Made by a program: the position numbers and the translations under genes | DNA from: Variovorax sp. OV329 | GTDB taxonomy: Bacteria; Pseudomonadota; Gammaproteobacteria; Burkholderiales; Burkholderiaceae_C | Length of the DNA: 64,000 bases | NCBI RefSeq assembly: GCF_900114785.1 | Contig: NZ_FOUG01000006.1 | Coordinates: forward strand, 1-64,000 | Reading direction: 5' to 3' | The notes under the pieces: generated by a model | Told to the model about the DNA's origin: nothing | The model's database searches: none | The model's input: the letters and a program-made list of their open reading frames with translations, nothing else | Shown: positions 9,163 to 16,674 of the stretch, piece by piece | Numbering within the stretch: the first letter of the stretch is position 1 | Layout of the letters: the number at the start of each line of letters is the position of its first letter

Positions 9163-10154
9163 TCCACCGTGACGTGGCCGTCGCGGATCACTTTGTCCCA
9201 GCGCGCCTTTTCTGCGGTGATGAAGCGCGCCGCCTCGTCGCGGGTGTTGGCCACCGGGGTCATGCCCTGGTCCTCCAGGCTCTTCCTGAAGTCCGGCGAC
9301 TGCTCGATCTTGCGGATGTCCGCGTTGAGCTTGTCCAGGATGGCGTCGGGCACCTTGGCGCCGGCAGCCACCGTGGTCCAGGAGGTGGCGACGAAGGCCG
9401 GGTAGCCGGACTCCGCCGCGGTGGGCACGTTGGGCAGCACCGGCAGGCGCGTCTTACCCGTGACCGCCAGCGCCTTGAGCTTGCCGCTTTGCAGGTAGCT
9501 CAGCAGCGTGGGCGGGTTCTCGAACATGAGCTGGATCTGCCCGGCCACCAGGTCGCTCAGCGCCGCCGCGCTGCCCTTGTAAGGCACGTGCGTGATCGGC
9601 GCATCGGCCACCTGCTTGTACAGCTCGCCCATCATGTGCACGGACGAGCCCACGCCGGCTGAGCCGAAGTTCAGCGTGTTGGGCTTGCTTCGCGCGAGGG
9701 CCGTGAGCTCGCGCAGGTTGCTGGCCGGTACGGCGGGGTTGGCCACCACCACGTGCGGCATCTCGGCCAGCACGGTGATCACCTTCAGGTCGGTGGCTGG
9801 GTTGTAGTTGAGCTTGGGAAACACGCCGTAGGTCGCATGCAGTCCGATGGAGCCCAGCAGCAGCGTGTAGCCGTCGGCCGGCGCATCGGCCACCGACTTG
9901 CCGCCGATGTGGCCGCCGGCACCGGGCCGGTTGTCGACCACCACCGGCTGCCCGTAGAGCTTGCCGAGCCGGTCGGCCAGCAGGCGCGCCTGCAGGTCGG
10001 AGCTGCCGCCTGCGGTGAAGGGCACCACCAGCTTGATGGTGCGGTTGGGGTAGTCGGACTGCGCGGCTGCGAAAGGCGCCGCCGACAACAGGCTTACCGC
10101 CAGCCCCAGACCGAGTGCCTGGCGGCGCTGCAGAATTTTCACGACGTTTCTCAT
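9159..10154 (-). CDS. Bug/TctC-family tripartite tricarboxylate transporter receptor
   Basis: A 331-residue periplasmic receptor of the Bug family. The start at 10154 is chosen because GGGAGA lies just upstream and the product then begins with a clear signal peptide (MRNVVKILQRRQALG, then a hydrophobic run, cleavage near AFAAAQ). Landmarks: YPNRTIKLVVPFTAGGSSD, VVVDNRPGAGGHIGGK, and a GQIQLMFENPPTLL stretch in the ligand-binding cleft region. No TctA/TctB permease genes are adjacent. The gene leads a two-gene unit with the beta-propeller enzyme candidate and is divergent from a lysR gene, so it probably supplies that enzyme's substrate or senses it in the periplasm. Confidence 0.92.
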   Translation of the reverse strand: MRNVVKILQRRQALGLGLAVSLLSAAPFAAAQSDYPNRTIKLVVPFTAGGSSDLQARLLADRLGKLYGQPVVVDNRPGAGGHIGGKSVADAPADGYTLLLGSIGLHATYGVFPKLNYNPATDLKVITVLAEMPHVVVANPAVPASNLRELTALARSKPNTLNFGSAGVGSSVHMMGELYKQVADAPITHVPYKGSAAALSDLVAGQIQLMFENPPTLLSYLQSGKLKALAVTGKTRLPVLPNVPTAAESGYPAFVATSWTTVAAGAKVPDAILDKLNADIRKIEQSPDFRKSLEDQGMTPVANTRDEAARFITAEKARWDKVIRDGHVTVE

Positions 10155-10313
10155 GCGTTCTCCCTTTGCGAAGCGGCTCCTGCCCCTGGTTCCGAGGAAC
10201 AAGACTCGGCGGCAGTTTAGGAAGACGGCATCATTCTGGAAAATTCAAATTCGTTGCCGACCTATGCAAAATGGATATAGCTTCGGCGTCGAAGACAACA
10301 CCGGAGGCCTGCC

Positions 10314-11228
10314 ATGACCCGCCCCTTGAACTTCCGCCAGATCGAGGCCTTCCAGGCCGTGATGCAAAGCGGCACCACCACCGCCGCGGCCGCGCTGCTG
10401 CACACCACGCAGCCCTCGGTGAGCCGGCTGATCGCGCAGGTGCAGGGCGCCACCGGCCTGAAGCTCTTCGACAACCACAAGGGGCGCCTGCGGCCCACGC
10501 GCGAGGCGCAGGCCCTGTTCGACACGGTGCGGCAGCACTTCCTGGGGCTGGACCGCATCGAGCGCAGCGTCGTGGCGCTGCGCAAGTTCGGTGCCGGCAC
10601 CCTGCGCCTGGCCTGCACGCCGGCCCTGGCCCTGAGCCTGATGCCCAAGGCGGTCCATGCCTTTTCCCAGCAGCATCCGGACGTGCACATCAACCTGCAG
10701 ACGGTGGGCACGCACGCGCTTCGCGAAGGGCTGGTGCATGGCCAGTTCGACCTGGGCCTGACCACCTCGGCACTGGAGCACGACCAGATCGACATCGAGG
10801 TGCTGCACCGCGCGCAGGTGGTGTGCGTGATGCATCCCAAGCATCCGCTGGCGAGCAAGAAGGATGTGCACGTGCGCGACATGCGTGGCCAGATGCTGCT
10901 CACGCTCAATGCCGACGACGAGATCCAGCAGCCCTTCGTCCGCACGCTGCAGGAGTTCGGTGTGGAGCCCGCCGGCACTGTGGAGACCACCTACTCGGGC
11001 ACCATCTGCATGATGGCCGCGCAGGGCACGGGCATCGGCGTGGTCAATCCCTACGTGGCCTCGGTGTTCGCGCACGAGCTGCGCATCCTGCCGCTGCAGC
11101 CGCGCTTCGGCGTGTCGGTGTCCATGGCCTTCGCGCCGCAGGCGGCGCCTTCGGCCATGGCCGACCGCTTCGCGAGCCTGCTGCGCGAGCGGCTGCGCGA
11201 CTTCGCCGGCGCGAAGAACGCGGCCTGA
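10314..11228 (+). CDS. LysR-family transcriptional regulator
   Basis: A 304-residue regulator preceded by GGAGG. Residues 5-65 are the LysR helix-turn-helix: LNFRQIEAFQAVMQSGTTTA, then LLHTTQPSVSRLIAQVQ and the arm GLKLFDNHKGRLRPTREA. The rest is the two-lobed effector-binding domain of periplasmic-binding-protein fold. It is divergent from the Bug receptor-propeller pair with a shared 159-bp upstream region, the usual arrangement for a LysR activator controlling the neighbouring operon. I did not find a clear enough T-N11-A box to annotate one. The inducer is unknown. Confidence 0.92.
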   Translation: MTRPLNFRQIEAFQAVMQSGTTTAAAALLHTTQPSVSRLIAQVQGATGLKLFDNHKGRLRPTREAQALFDTVRQHFLGLDRIERSVVALRKFGAGTLRLACTPALALSLMPKAVHAFSQQHPDVHINLQTVGTHALREGLVHGQFDLGLTTSALEHDQIDIEVLHRAQVVCVMHPKHPLASKKDVHVRDMRGQMLLTLNADDEIQQPFVRTLQEFGVEPAGTVETTYSGTICMMAAQGTGIGVVNPYVASVFAHELRILPLQPRFGVSVSMAFAPQAAPSAMADRFASLLRERLRDFAGAKNAA

Positions 11229-11241
11229 GCGGCCGTCCGGC

Positions 11242-11832
11242 TCAGGCTTCGAAAGTGCGGATCGCGGCCTTGGGCCGCCAGACCTTGCACACCTCGGGAT
11301 TGCCTTCGAGGTAAGGCCCGCCGATCAGGTCGATGCAGTAGGGCACCGCGGCGAAGATGCCCGCAACGACCTGCTCGCCGTTCTCGTCCTTGAGGCCTTC
11401 CAGCGTCTCGGCGATGGACTTGGGCTGGCCCGGCAGGTTGATGATCAGGCTCTGGCCGCGGATCACGGCCACCTGGCGCGAGAGGATGGCCGTGGGCACG
11501 AAGTGCAGGCTGATCTGGCGCATCTGCTCGCCGAAGCCTGGCATTTCCTTGTCGGCCACCGCCAGCGTGGCTTCGGGCGTGACGTCGCGCAGGGCCGGGC
11601 CTGTGCCGCCGGTGGTCAGCACCAGCGCGCAGCCGGCGTCCACCAGCTCGACCAGGGCCTGGCTGATCTGCGCCTGGTCGTCGGGGATGAGGCGCGGCTC
11701 GAAGCTCAGAGGGTTCTTCAGTGCACGCGAGAGCCAGTCGCGCAGCGCGGGCAGGCCCTTGTCCTCGTAGACGCCGCTGGAGGCGCGGTCGCTGATGGAG
11801 ACGATGCCGATCTTGACGGGGTCGTAGTTCAT
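11242..11832 (-). CDS. mog: Molybdopterin adenylyltransferase
   Basis: A 196-residue MoaB/Mog-fold enzyme that adenylylates molybdopterin before molybdenum insertion. Motifs: IVSISDRASSGVYEDKG at the N-terminus, the MPT-binding TTGGTGPALRDVTPEA, and LIINLPGQPKSIAE in the C-terminal half. The length matches E. coli Mog (195). It is 20 nt downstream of darP and probably co-transcribed with it. Its product would be needed by the molybdenum nitrate reductase encoded about 8 kb away, though the two genes are not in one operon. Confidence 0.93.
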   Translation of the reverse strand: MNYDPVKIGIVSISDRASSGVYEDKGLPALRDWLSRALKNPLSFEPRLIPDDQAQISQALVELVDAGCALVLTTGGTGPALRDVTPEATLAVADKEMPGFGEQMRQISLHFVPTAILSRQVAVIRGQSLIINLPGQPKSIAETLEGLKDENGEQVVAGIFAAVPYCIDLIGGPYLEGNPEVCKVWRPKAAIRTFEA

Positions 11833-11852
11833 GTCTTTGCTGGCTGCCTGCT

Positions 11853-12506
11853 TCAGGCGTCTTCTTCTCGGGATTGCTCGGCGCCCTGCGCAGCGTGGTC
11901 TTCGCCGCCATGCACTGCCAGTTGCTCGCGCACCAGCTGGAAGATGTCGCGGTAGGCGCGGCCTTGGCGCGGCGCTTCGCCGGGGGCGCCGGTCTTGTGG
12001 TCCTTGCGGGCCTGGCGCACGAGGGCGCGCAGTTGCTGGGCATCGGTGGCGGGATGGGTCTCGATCCAGGCGCCCAGCGCATCGTCGTCGGCAACGAGGC
12101 GGTCGCGCCAGGCTTCGGCTTCGTGCAGGGCGGCGGTGGCCTGCGCATTGGGGCGGTCCTGCGCATCGAGCGCCGCACGCACGGCGTCCAGCACCTCGGA
12201 GGTCTGCTTGCGCATCAGCTTGCCGATGAACTGCATCTGGCGGCGCTTGCCCTCGAAGTTGGTAATGCGGCGCGCTTCCACGATGGCGTCGCGCAGACGG
12301 TCTTCCAGCGCGAGCTCCTCGAAGGCGCGGCCGCGCAGGTTCAGCAGGGCTTCGCCGAGGGCCTGCAGCTCGGTGCTCTCGCGCTTGAGGTCGGTGCGGC
12401 TGACGTCGTTGCCCTTGAGTTCGCGCTTGAGCTCGAGGTCGAGTTCGCTGCCTTCGGCAACGAATTCACCGCGCACGAAATAGCCTTTTTTGGGTTTGCG
12501 GGGCAT
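11853..12506 (-). CDS. darP: Ribosome biogenesis factor DarP (YjgA family)
   Basis: A 217-residue acidic-basic helical protein of the YjgA/DUF615 family, which associates with late 50S precursors. The family core is visible in residues 1-165: MPRKPKKGYFVRG, LKRELKGNDVSRTDLKRES, LRDAIVEARRITNFEGKRRQ, QFIGKLMRK and the C-terminal QLRALVRQARKDH. The last 45 residues are a charged extension. The ATG at 12506 gives the usual family N-terminus; a longer in-frame start upstream adds an unlikely Gly/Pro-rich leader. It is divergent from pmbA, the same pairing found in E. coli (yjgA/pmbA). Confidence 0.92.
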   Translation of the reverse strand: MPRKPKKGYFVRGEFVAEGSELDLELKRELKGNDVSRTDLKRESTELQALGEALLNLRGRAFEELALEDRLRDAIVEARRITNFEGKRRQMQFIGKLMRKQTSEVLDAVRAALDAQDRPNAQATAALHEAEAWRDRLVADDDALGAWIETHPATDAQQLRALVRQARKDHKTGAPGEAPRQGRAYRDIFQLVREQLAVHGGEDHAAQGAEQSREEDA

Positions 12507-12573
12507 GGTGGTCTGATTCTTCTCTGGAGGGCCCGTGGGTGGCACGCGCTCGGCGCGGCCGGGTGGGCCCAAG

Positions 12574-12579
12574 TATCAT
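12574..12579 (+). promoter_or_regulatory. Candidate -10 hexamer of pmbA
   Basis: TATCAT lies 10 nt before the pmbA ATG, and no purine-rich ribosome-binding sequence separates them. If it is the -10 element the message would begin within a few bases of the start codon. No good -35 is visible in the GC-rich DNA upstream. Confidence 0.4.
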
Positions 12580-12589
12580 TGTCCTCCAC

Positions 12590-13963
12590 ATGCCTTCTAC
12601 CTCTACCTCGCGCGCCGAGGGTGGCTTCGCCTACAGCCGCTCCCACTTCGAAAACCTGGTCGACACCGCCCTGGCCCACGCCAAGAAATTGGGCGCCACC
12701 GACGCCGGCGCGGAGGCCTCCGAGGGCTGCGGCCTGAGCGTCTCGGTGCGCAAGGGCGAATTGGAGAACGTCGAGCGCAACCGCGACAAGTCGCTGGGCG
12801 TAACGGTGTACGTCGGCCAGCGCCGCGGCAATGCCAGCACCTCCGACTTCTCCGAGGCCGCCATCCACCAGACGGTGCAGGCGGCCTACGACATTGCCCG
12901 CTTCACCGCAGAAGACCCGGTAGGCGGCCTGCCGGACGAGGAAGACATCGTGCGCGAGCAGCCCGAGCTGGACCTGTTCCACCCCTGGGCCGTCACCAGC
13001 GAGGAAGCCGCGAAGTTGGCGCTGGAGTGCGAGGCCGCGGCCCTGTCCACCGACAAGCGCATCACCAACAGCGAAGGCGCCGGCGTCTCGGCCCAGCAGA
13101 GCCATTTCTTCAGCGCCCACACGCATGGCTTCCGGGGCGGCTACGCCAGCTCGCGCCATTCGATCTCGGTGGCGCCCATTGCCGGGCGCGGCAACGACAT
13201 GCAGCGCGACGCCTGGTACAGCTCCATGCGCTCGGCCGACGATCTGGCCAGCCCGCAGGCCGTGGGCCGCTACGCCGCCGAGCGGGCGCTCAGCCGCCTG
13301 AAGTCGCGCAAGATCAAGACCACCGAATGCCCGGTGCTGTTCGAGTCGCCCCTGGCGGCCGGCCTGCTGGGCTCGCTGGTGCAGGCCACCAGCGGCGGCG
13401 CCCTGTACCGCAAGAGCACCTTCCTGCTCGATTCGCTGGGCAAGAAGGTGCTGCCCGACCACATCAGCGTGGACGAAGACCCGCACGTGCGCGGCGGCAA
13501 GGGCAGCGCGCCCTTCGACGACGAAGGCGTGGCCACCAGGGCGCGCAAGATCGTGGACGCCGGCCGTCTGGAAGGCTACTTCCTGTCGACCTACTCGGCC
13601 CGCAAGCTGGGCATGAAGACCACCGGCAACGCCGGCGGCTCGCACAACCTGACCCTGCGCTCGTCCCTCACCAAGCCCGGGGACGACCTGGATGCCATGC
13701 TCGAGAAGCTGGGCACGGGCCTGTTCGTCATCGAGCTGATGGGGCAGGGCGTGAACTACGTGACGGGTGACTACTCGCGCGGTTGCAGCGGGTTCTGGGT
13801 GGAGAAGGGCCGCATCGCCTTCCCGGTGCAGGAGATCACCATCGCCGGCAACCTCAAGGACATGCTGCTGGGCATCCAGGCGGTGGGCGCCGACGCCTAC
13901 ACCTACGGTGCCAAGACCACCGGCTCCATCCTGCTCGACCGGCTGAAGGTGGCGGGCAGCTGA
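12590..13963 (+). CDS. pmbA: Metalloprotease PmbA (TldE)
   Basis: A 457-residue member of the TldD/PmbA family. PmbA pairs with TldD (not in this window) to form a zinc-dependent protease that degrades unfolded peptides and antitoxins such as CcdA and matures some ribosomal peptides. Recognisable stretches include CGLSVSVRKGELENVERNRD, LGVTVYVGQRRGNASTSDFS, SAHTHGFRGGYASSRHSIS and, near the C-terminus, GDYSRGCSGFWVEKG. PmbA itself lacks the HEXXXH zinc motif of TldD, and none is seen here. The ATG at 12590 fits the family N-terminus but has no Shine-Dalgarno. An in-frame GTG at 12539 lies 8 nt after GGAGG and would add 17 residues, so the start is uncertain. Confidence 0.93.
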   Translation: MPSTSTSRAEGGFAYSRSHFENLVDTALAHAKKLGATDAGAEASEGCGLSVSVRKGELENVERNRDKSLGVTVYVGQRRGNASTSDFSEAAIHQTVQAAYDIARFTAEDPVGGLPDEEDIVREQPELDLFHPWAVTSEEAAKLALECEAAALSTDKRITNSEGAGVSAQQSHFFSAHTHGFRGGYASSRHSISVAPIAGRGNDMQRDAWYSSMRSADDLASPQAVGRYAAERALSRLKSRKIKTTECPVLFESPLAAGLLGSLVQATSGGALYRKSTFLLDSLGKKVLPDHISVDEDPHVRGGKGSAPFDDEGVATRARKIVDAGRLEGYFLSTYSARKLGMKTTGNAGGSHNLTLRSSLTKPGDDLDAMLEKLGTGLFVIELMGQGVNYVTGDYSRGCSGFWVEKGRIAFPVQEITIAGNLKDMLLGIQAVGADAYTYGAKTTGSILLDRLKVAGS

Positions 13964-13967
13964 AGCT

Positions 13968-13982
13968 GCCCCACTCCGGGGC
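13968..13982. terminator. Short hairpin between convergent pmbA and Nudix genes
   Basis: GCCCC-ACTCC-GGGGC forms a 5-bp GC stem in the 24-bp gap between two convergent genes. There is no T tract on either side, so termination would be weak or factor-assisted. Confidence 0.3.
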
Positions 13983-13987
13983 GCTCG

Positions 13988-14473
13988 TCAGGCCGATGGC
14001 TTGCCGGCGGCCGTCAGCACCGTCCAGGCCTCGCGCACGCGGGCGATGGTCTGCAGGTAGGGGGTGATGAAGCCCTGCGGCTCCTCCCCGGGCGCCAGCC
14101 AGGAGAAGTCGAACACCAGGCCGTCTTCCTCGGGGCTGCCCGTGGCCACGTGCTCGAAGCGTTCGGGCAGCGGCCCCTCGGCGCGCATCAGGTACAGGTG
14201 CCACAGCTGGGGGTGGCGGTGCTTGTTGCCCTCCACGCCGGCGGGGCATTCACGGTCCAGCGTGCCCAAGGGATGCAGGGGGCCGGTAAAGCGGATGCCC
14301 GATTCCTCCAGCAGCTCGCGCCGCACCGCGTCTTCCGGCGCCTCGCCCGGCTCCACGGTGCCCTTGGGCAGCTGCATGTTGCGGTCGCCCGGGTGGTGGA
14401 ACACCAGCAGGCGGCCCGCCTCGTCCACCAGGCAGGCGCAGGCCTTGTGGACGACGGGGCGGGTCTGGCTCAT
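13988..14473 (-). CDS. Nudix hydrolase
   Basis: A 161-residue Nudix-fold pyrophosphohydrolase. The Nudix box is complete: G-TVEPG-E-APEDAVR-RELLEESGI, matching GX5EX7REUXEEXGU with the metal-binding Glu residues in place. The flanking sequence (CACLVDEAGRLLVFHHPGD before it, a long hydrophilic insert after it) is that of small proteobacterial Nudix proteins of unassigned substrate. It may clear a nucleoside diphosphate derivative. It follows the GatB/YqeY gene by 8 nt and is likely in the rpsU-yqeY transcript. Confidence 0.85.
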   Translation of the reverse strand: MSQTRPVVHKACACLVDEAGRLLVFHHPGDRNMQLPKGTVEPGEAPEDAVRRELLEESGIRFTGPLHPLGTLDRECPAGVEGNKHRHPQLWHLYLMRAEGPLPERFEHVATGSPEEDGLVFDFSWLAPGEEPQGFITPYLQTIARVREAWTVLTAAGKPSA

Positions 14474-14481
14474 GGCCCGGC

Positions 14482-14931
14482 TCAGGCGCCCGTGAGGGCC
14501 GCCTTGACCGCCGCGCTGACCTGGCCCATGTCGGCCTTGCCCGCCAGGCGGGTCTTCACCGCGCCCATCACCTTGCCCATGTCGCCCGGGCCGCTGGCAC
14601 CCAGCTCGGCCACGATGGCCTTCACCTCGGCGGTGATCTCGTCGGCGCCCATGCGCTGGGGCAGGTAGGCGTCCAGCACCTTGATCTCGGCGGATTCCTT
14701 GTCGGCCAGGTCCTGGCGGCCACCCTGGGTAAAGGCGGCGACCGAGTCCTTGCGCTGCTTCACCATCTTGTCGATCACGGCCACGACCTGGGCGTCGTCC
14801 AGCTCGATGCGCTCGTCCACTTCCTTCTGCTTGAGCGCAGCCATCAGGAGGCGGATGGTGGCCAGGCGTTCCGAGTCCTTGGCGCGCATGGCGGTCTTCA
14901 TGTCTTCGGTGATCTGGTCCTTGAGGCTCAT
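14482..14931 (-). CDS. yqeY: GatB/YqeY domain protein
   Basis: A 149-residue helical protein consisting of the stand-alone GatB/YqeY domain. Typical features are the N-terminal MSLKDQITEDMKTAMRAKD, the AVIDKMVKQRKDSVAAF stretch, and the C-terminal QKADMGQ-type region (here AGKADMGQVSAAVKAAL) resembling the tRNA-contacting tail of the GatB amidotransferase subunit. The function is not known. The gene is just downstream of rpsU, a linkage common across proteobacteria, with a strong hairpin in the 122-bp gap. Confidence 0.9.
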   Translation of the reverse strand: MSLKDQITEDMKTAMRAKDSERLATIRLLMAALKQKEVDERIELDDAQVVAVIDKMVKQRKDSVAAFTQGGRQDLADKESAEIKVLDAYLPQRMGADEITAEVKAIVAELGASGPGDMGKVMGAVKTRLAGKADMGQVSAAVKAALTGA

Positions 14932-14981
14932 GGCGGGATTCCTTGGTTGTTCTGTTGTGTTTGCGAAGGCAGAAATGACAA

Positions 14982-15012
14982 GAGCCGCGGCAGGATCTCC
15001 CTGGCGCGGCTC
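14982..15012 (-). terminator. Hairpin between rpsU and yqeY
   Basis: Arms GAGCCGCG (14982-14989) and CGCGGCTC (15005-15012) pair perfectly, and an inner CAGG/CCTG stem extends the helix past one G-G mismatch. In the direction of rpsU transcription it is followed by TTGTCATTT, a poor T tract. A partial terminator or processing point that keeps yqeY expression below rpsU is the likely role. Confidence 0.5.
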
Positions 15013-15053
15013 GAAACCGGCGGCGGCACGGGGCCGTCGCAGGATGCCAGCTT

Positions 15054-15266
15054 TTAGTACAGCTTCTTGGGCAGCTGCATGCTGCGCACGCGCTTGTAGT
15101 GGCGCTTGACGGCCGCAGCCTTCTTGCGCTTGCGCTCGGCGGTCGGCTTTTCGTAGAACTCGCGGGCACGCAGGTCGGTCAGCAGGCCCAGCTTCTCGAT
15201 GGTGCGCTTGAAGCGGCGCAGTGCAACGTCGAAGGGCTCGTTTTCTTTAACGCGGATGGTGGTCAT
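15054..15266 (-). CDS. rpsU: 30S ribosomal protein S21
   Basis: A 70-residue, very basic small-subunit protein. The sequence [20 protein letters not shown], the central [16 protein letters not shown] and the closing residues are diagnostic of S21, which helps the 30S subunit base-pair with mRNA during initiation. Full length for the family. Its promoter has a perfect TATAAT about 110 nt upstream, within the last codons of the neighbouring flavoprotein gene, and the leader between them is rich in inverted repeats. Confidence 0.97.
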
Positions 15267-15286
15267 TTAGCTCGGGTTTTGAAACA

Positions 15287-15361
15287 TTGGCCCAGTCAAG
15301 ATCGTGACCCGGGCGGGGGTTCCTCAACTGAAAACGGATGTGGCCGTTGAGGTGGGGCCAA
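15287..15361 (-). promoter_or_regulatory. Structured 5' leader of rpsU
   Basis: The leader contains two nested perfect inverted repeats: an outer TTGGCCC (15287-15293) with GGGCCAA (15355-15361), and an inner CCTCAAC (15322-15328) with GTTGAGG (15346-15352). In the RNA this would give a long-range stem enclosing a hairpin, placed between the transcription start and the S21 start codon. Such structure fits feedback control of a ribosomal protein gene, but no S21-binding site is known to compare it with. Confidence 0.4.
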
Positions 15362-15378
15362 AAAGTGTTAGCCGGCAA

Positions 15379-15384
15379 TTATAG
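15379..15384 (-). promoter_or_regulatory. -10 box of the rpsU promoter
   Basis: A consensus TATAAT on the minus strand. Transcription would start near 15372, giving a leader of about 106 nt before rpsU. No good -35 is seen at 16-18 bp spacing. The box overlaps the final codon and stop of the upstream flavoprotein gene. Confidence 0.6.
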
Positions 15385-16614
15385 CCCGGTTTGTGAAGCT
15401 GCGGCCATGCCTTGCGCACAAGCCGCCGCGCTGGCCCAGGCCCACTGGAAGTTGTAGCCGCCCAGCCAGCCGGTCACGTCCACCACTTCCCCAATGAAAT
15501 ACAGGCCCGGCTGCTTCGATTCCAGGGTCTGGGAGGACAGGTCCCGCGTGTCCACCCCGCCAGCGGTCACTTCCGCCTTCTTGTAGCCCTCGGTGCCGCT
15601 GGGCGTGATCTGCCAGCGGCCGATGCGCTCGGCCAGCTGGGCCAGCGCCTTGTCGGCCGCCTCGTTGACGGGGCGGGACAGCGCCGGGTCCTGGCCCACC
15701 CAGGCGTCCGCCAGGCGGGAAGGCACCCATTGGGCCAGCTCGTTGGCGATGCGCTTCTTCGAGCGCAGCTTGGCCTCGCGCAGCTCGGTGTCGATCTGCA
15801 CGCCCGGCGCGAAATCCAGGGTGAGCGGGGCGCCGGGCTTCCAGTAGCTGGAGATCTGCAGCACCGCCGGGCCCGAGAGCCCGCGGTGGGTGAAGAGCAG
15901 GTCTTCCAGGAAGCTCATGCGTTCCTTCTTGGCACCGGTCTCGATCTGAACCGGCAGGGCCAGCCCGGCCAGGTCGGCGTAGGGCGCCCACGCGTCGCCG
16001 CCGAAGGTCAGTGGCACCAGCGCCGGGCGCGGCTCCACCACCCGCAGGCCGAACTGCGTGGCGATGCGGTAGCCGAAGTCACTGGCGCCGATCTGCGGGA
16101 TCGACAGGCCGCCCGTGGCCACCACCAGTTGCGGCGCCCGCACCTCGCCGCGCGAGGTCTGCAGCGTGTAGCCCTCGCCGGCGGCATAGGCGACCGCGTC
16201 CACCTTGCAGGGCTGCCAGTGCGTGACGCCGCCCTGGGCGCACTCGGCCAGCAGCATGTCGATGATCTGCTGCGAGGGGCCGTCGCAAAAGAGCTGGCCC
16301 TTGTGCTTCTCGTGATAGGCGATGCCGTGCTTTTCCACCAGCTCGATGAAGTGCTGCGGCGTGTAGCGCGACAGCGCCGAGCGGCAGAAGTGCGAGTTCT
16401 CGCCCACGAAGTGGCGCTGCGGCGCGCGCACGTCCAGCTCCCGGTTGGTGAAATTGGCGCGGCCACCGCCCGAGATGCGGATCTTCTCGGCAATGCGCTC
16501 GGCGTGGTCCAGCAGCAGCACCTTCAGGCCGCGCTGGCCGGCCTGCGCCGCGCAGAAAAGGCCGGCGGCGCCGGCGCCGATGACGATGGCGTCGAAGGAA
16601 GACGGGGAACTCAT
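15379..16614 (-). CDS. BaiN/HI0933-family NAD(P)/FAD-dependent oxidoreductase
   Basis: A 411-residue flavoprotein. The N-terminal dinucleotide-binding motif is VIGAGAAGLFCAAQAGQRG, followed by the family-specific KIRISGGGRANFTN. Residues 170-190 carry VVATGGLSIPQIGASDFGY and the C-terminus has LYFIGEVVDVTGWLGGYNFQ, which closes the FAD site. This is the BaiN-type (formerly HI0933/YhiN) family, sometimes labelled aminoacetone oxidase-like; the natural substrate in most bacteria is unknown. It is cytoplasmic with no signal sequence. Its 3' end contains the -10 box of rpsU. Confidence 0.88.
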   Translation of the reverse strand: MSSPSSFDAIVIGAGAAGLFCAAQAGQRGLKVLLLDHAERIAEKIRISGGGRANFTNRELDVRAPQRHFVGENSHFCRSALSRYTPQHFIELVEKHGIAYHEKHKGQLFCDGPSQQIIDMLLAECAQGGVTHWQPCKVDAVAYAAGEGYTLQTSRGEVRAPQLVVATGGLSIPQIGASDFGYRIATQFGLRVVEPRPALVPLTFGGDAWAPYADLAGLALPVQIETGAKKERMSFLEDLLFTHRGLSGPAVLQISSYWKPGAPLTLDFAPGVQIDTELREAKLRSKKRIANELAQWVPSRLADAWVGQDPALSRPVNEAADKALAQLAERIGRWQITPSGTEGYKKAEVTAGGVDTRDLSSQTLESKQPGLYFIGEVVDVTGWLGGYNFQWAWASAAACAQGMAAASQTGL

Positions 16615-16674
16615 GGGCCGTATTCGAACACGACGGCCAAGCGCGGCCGCCCGAGCCGCTGTGCCCTCGGCCCC

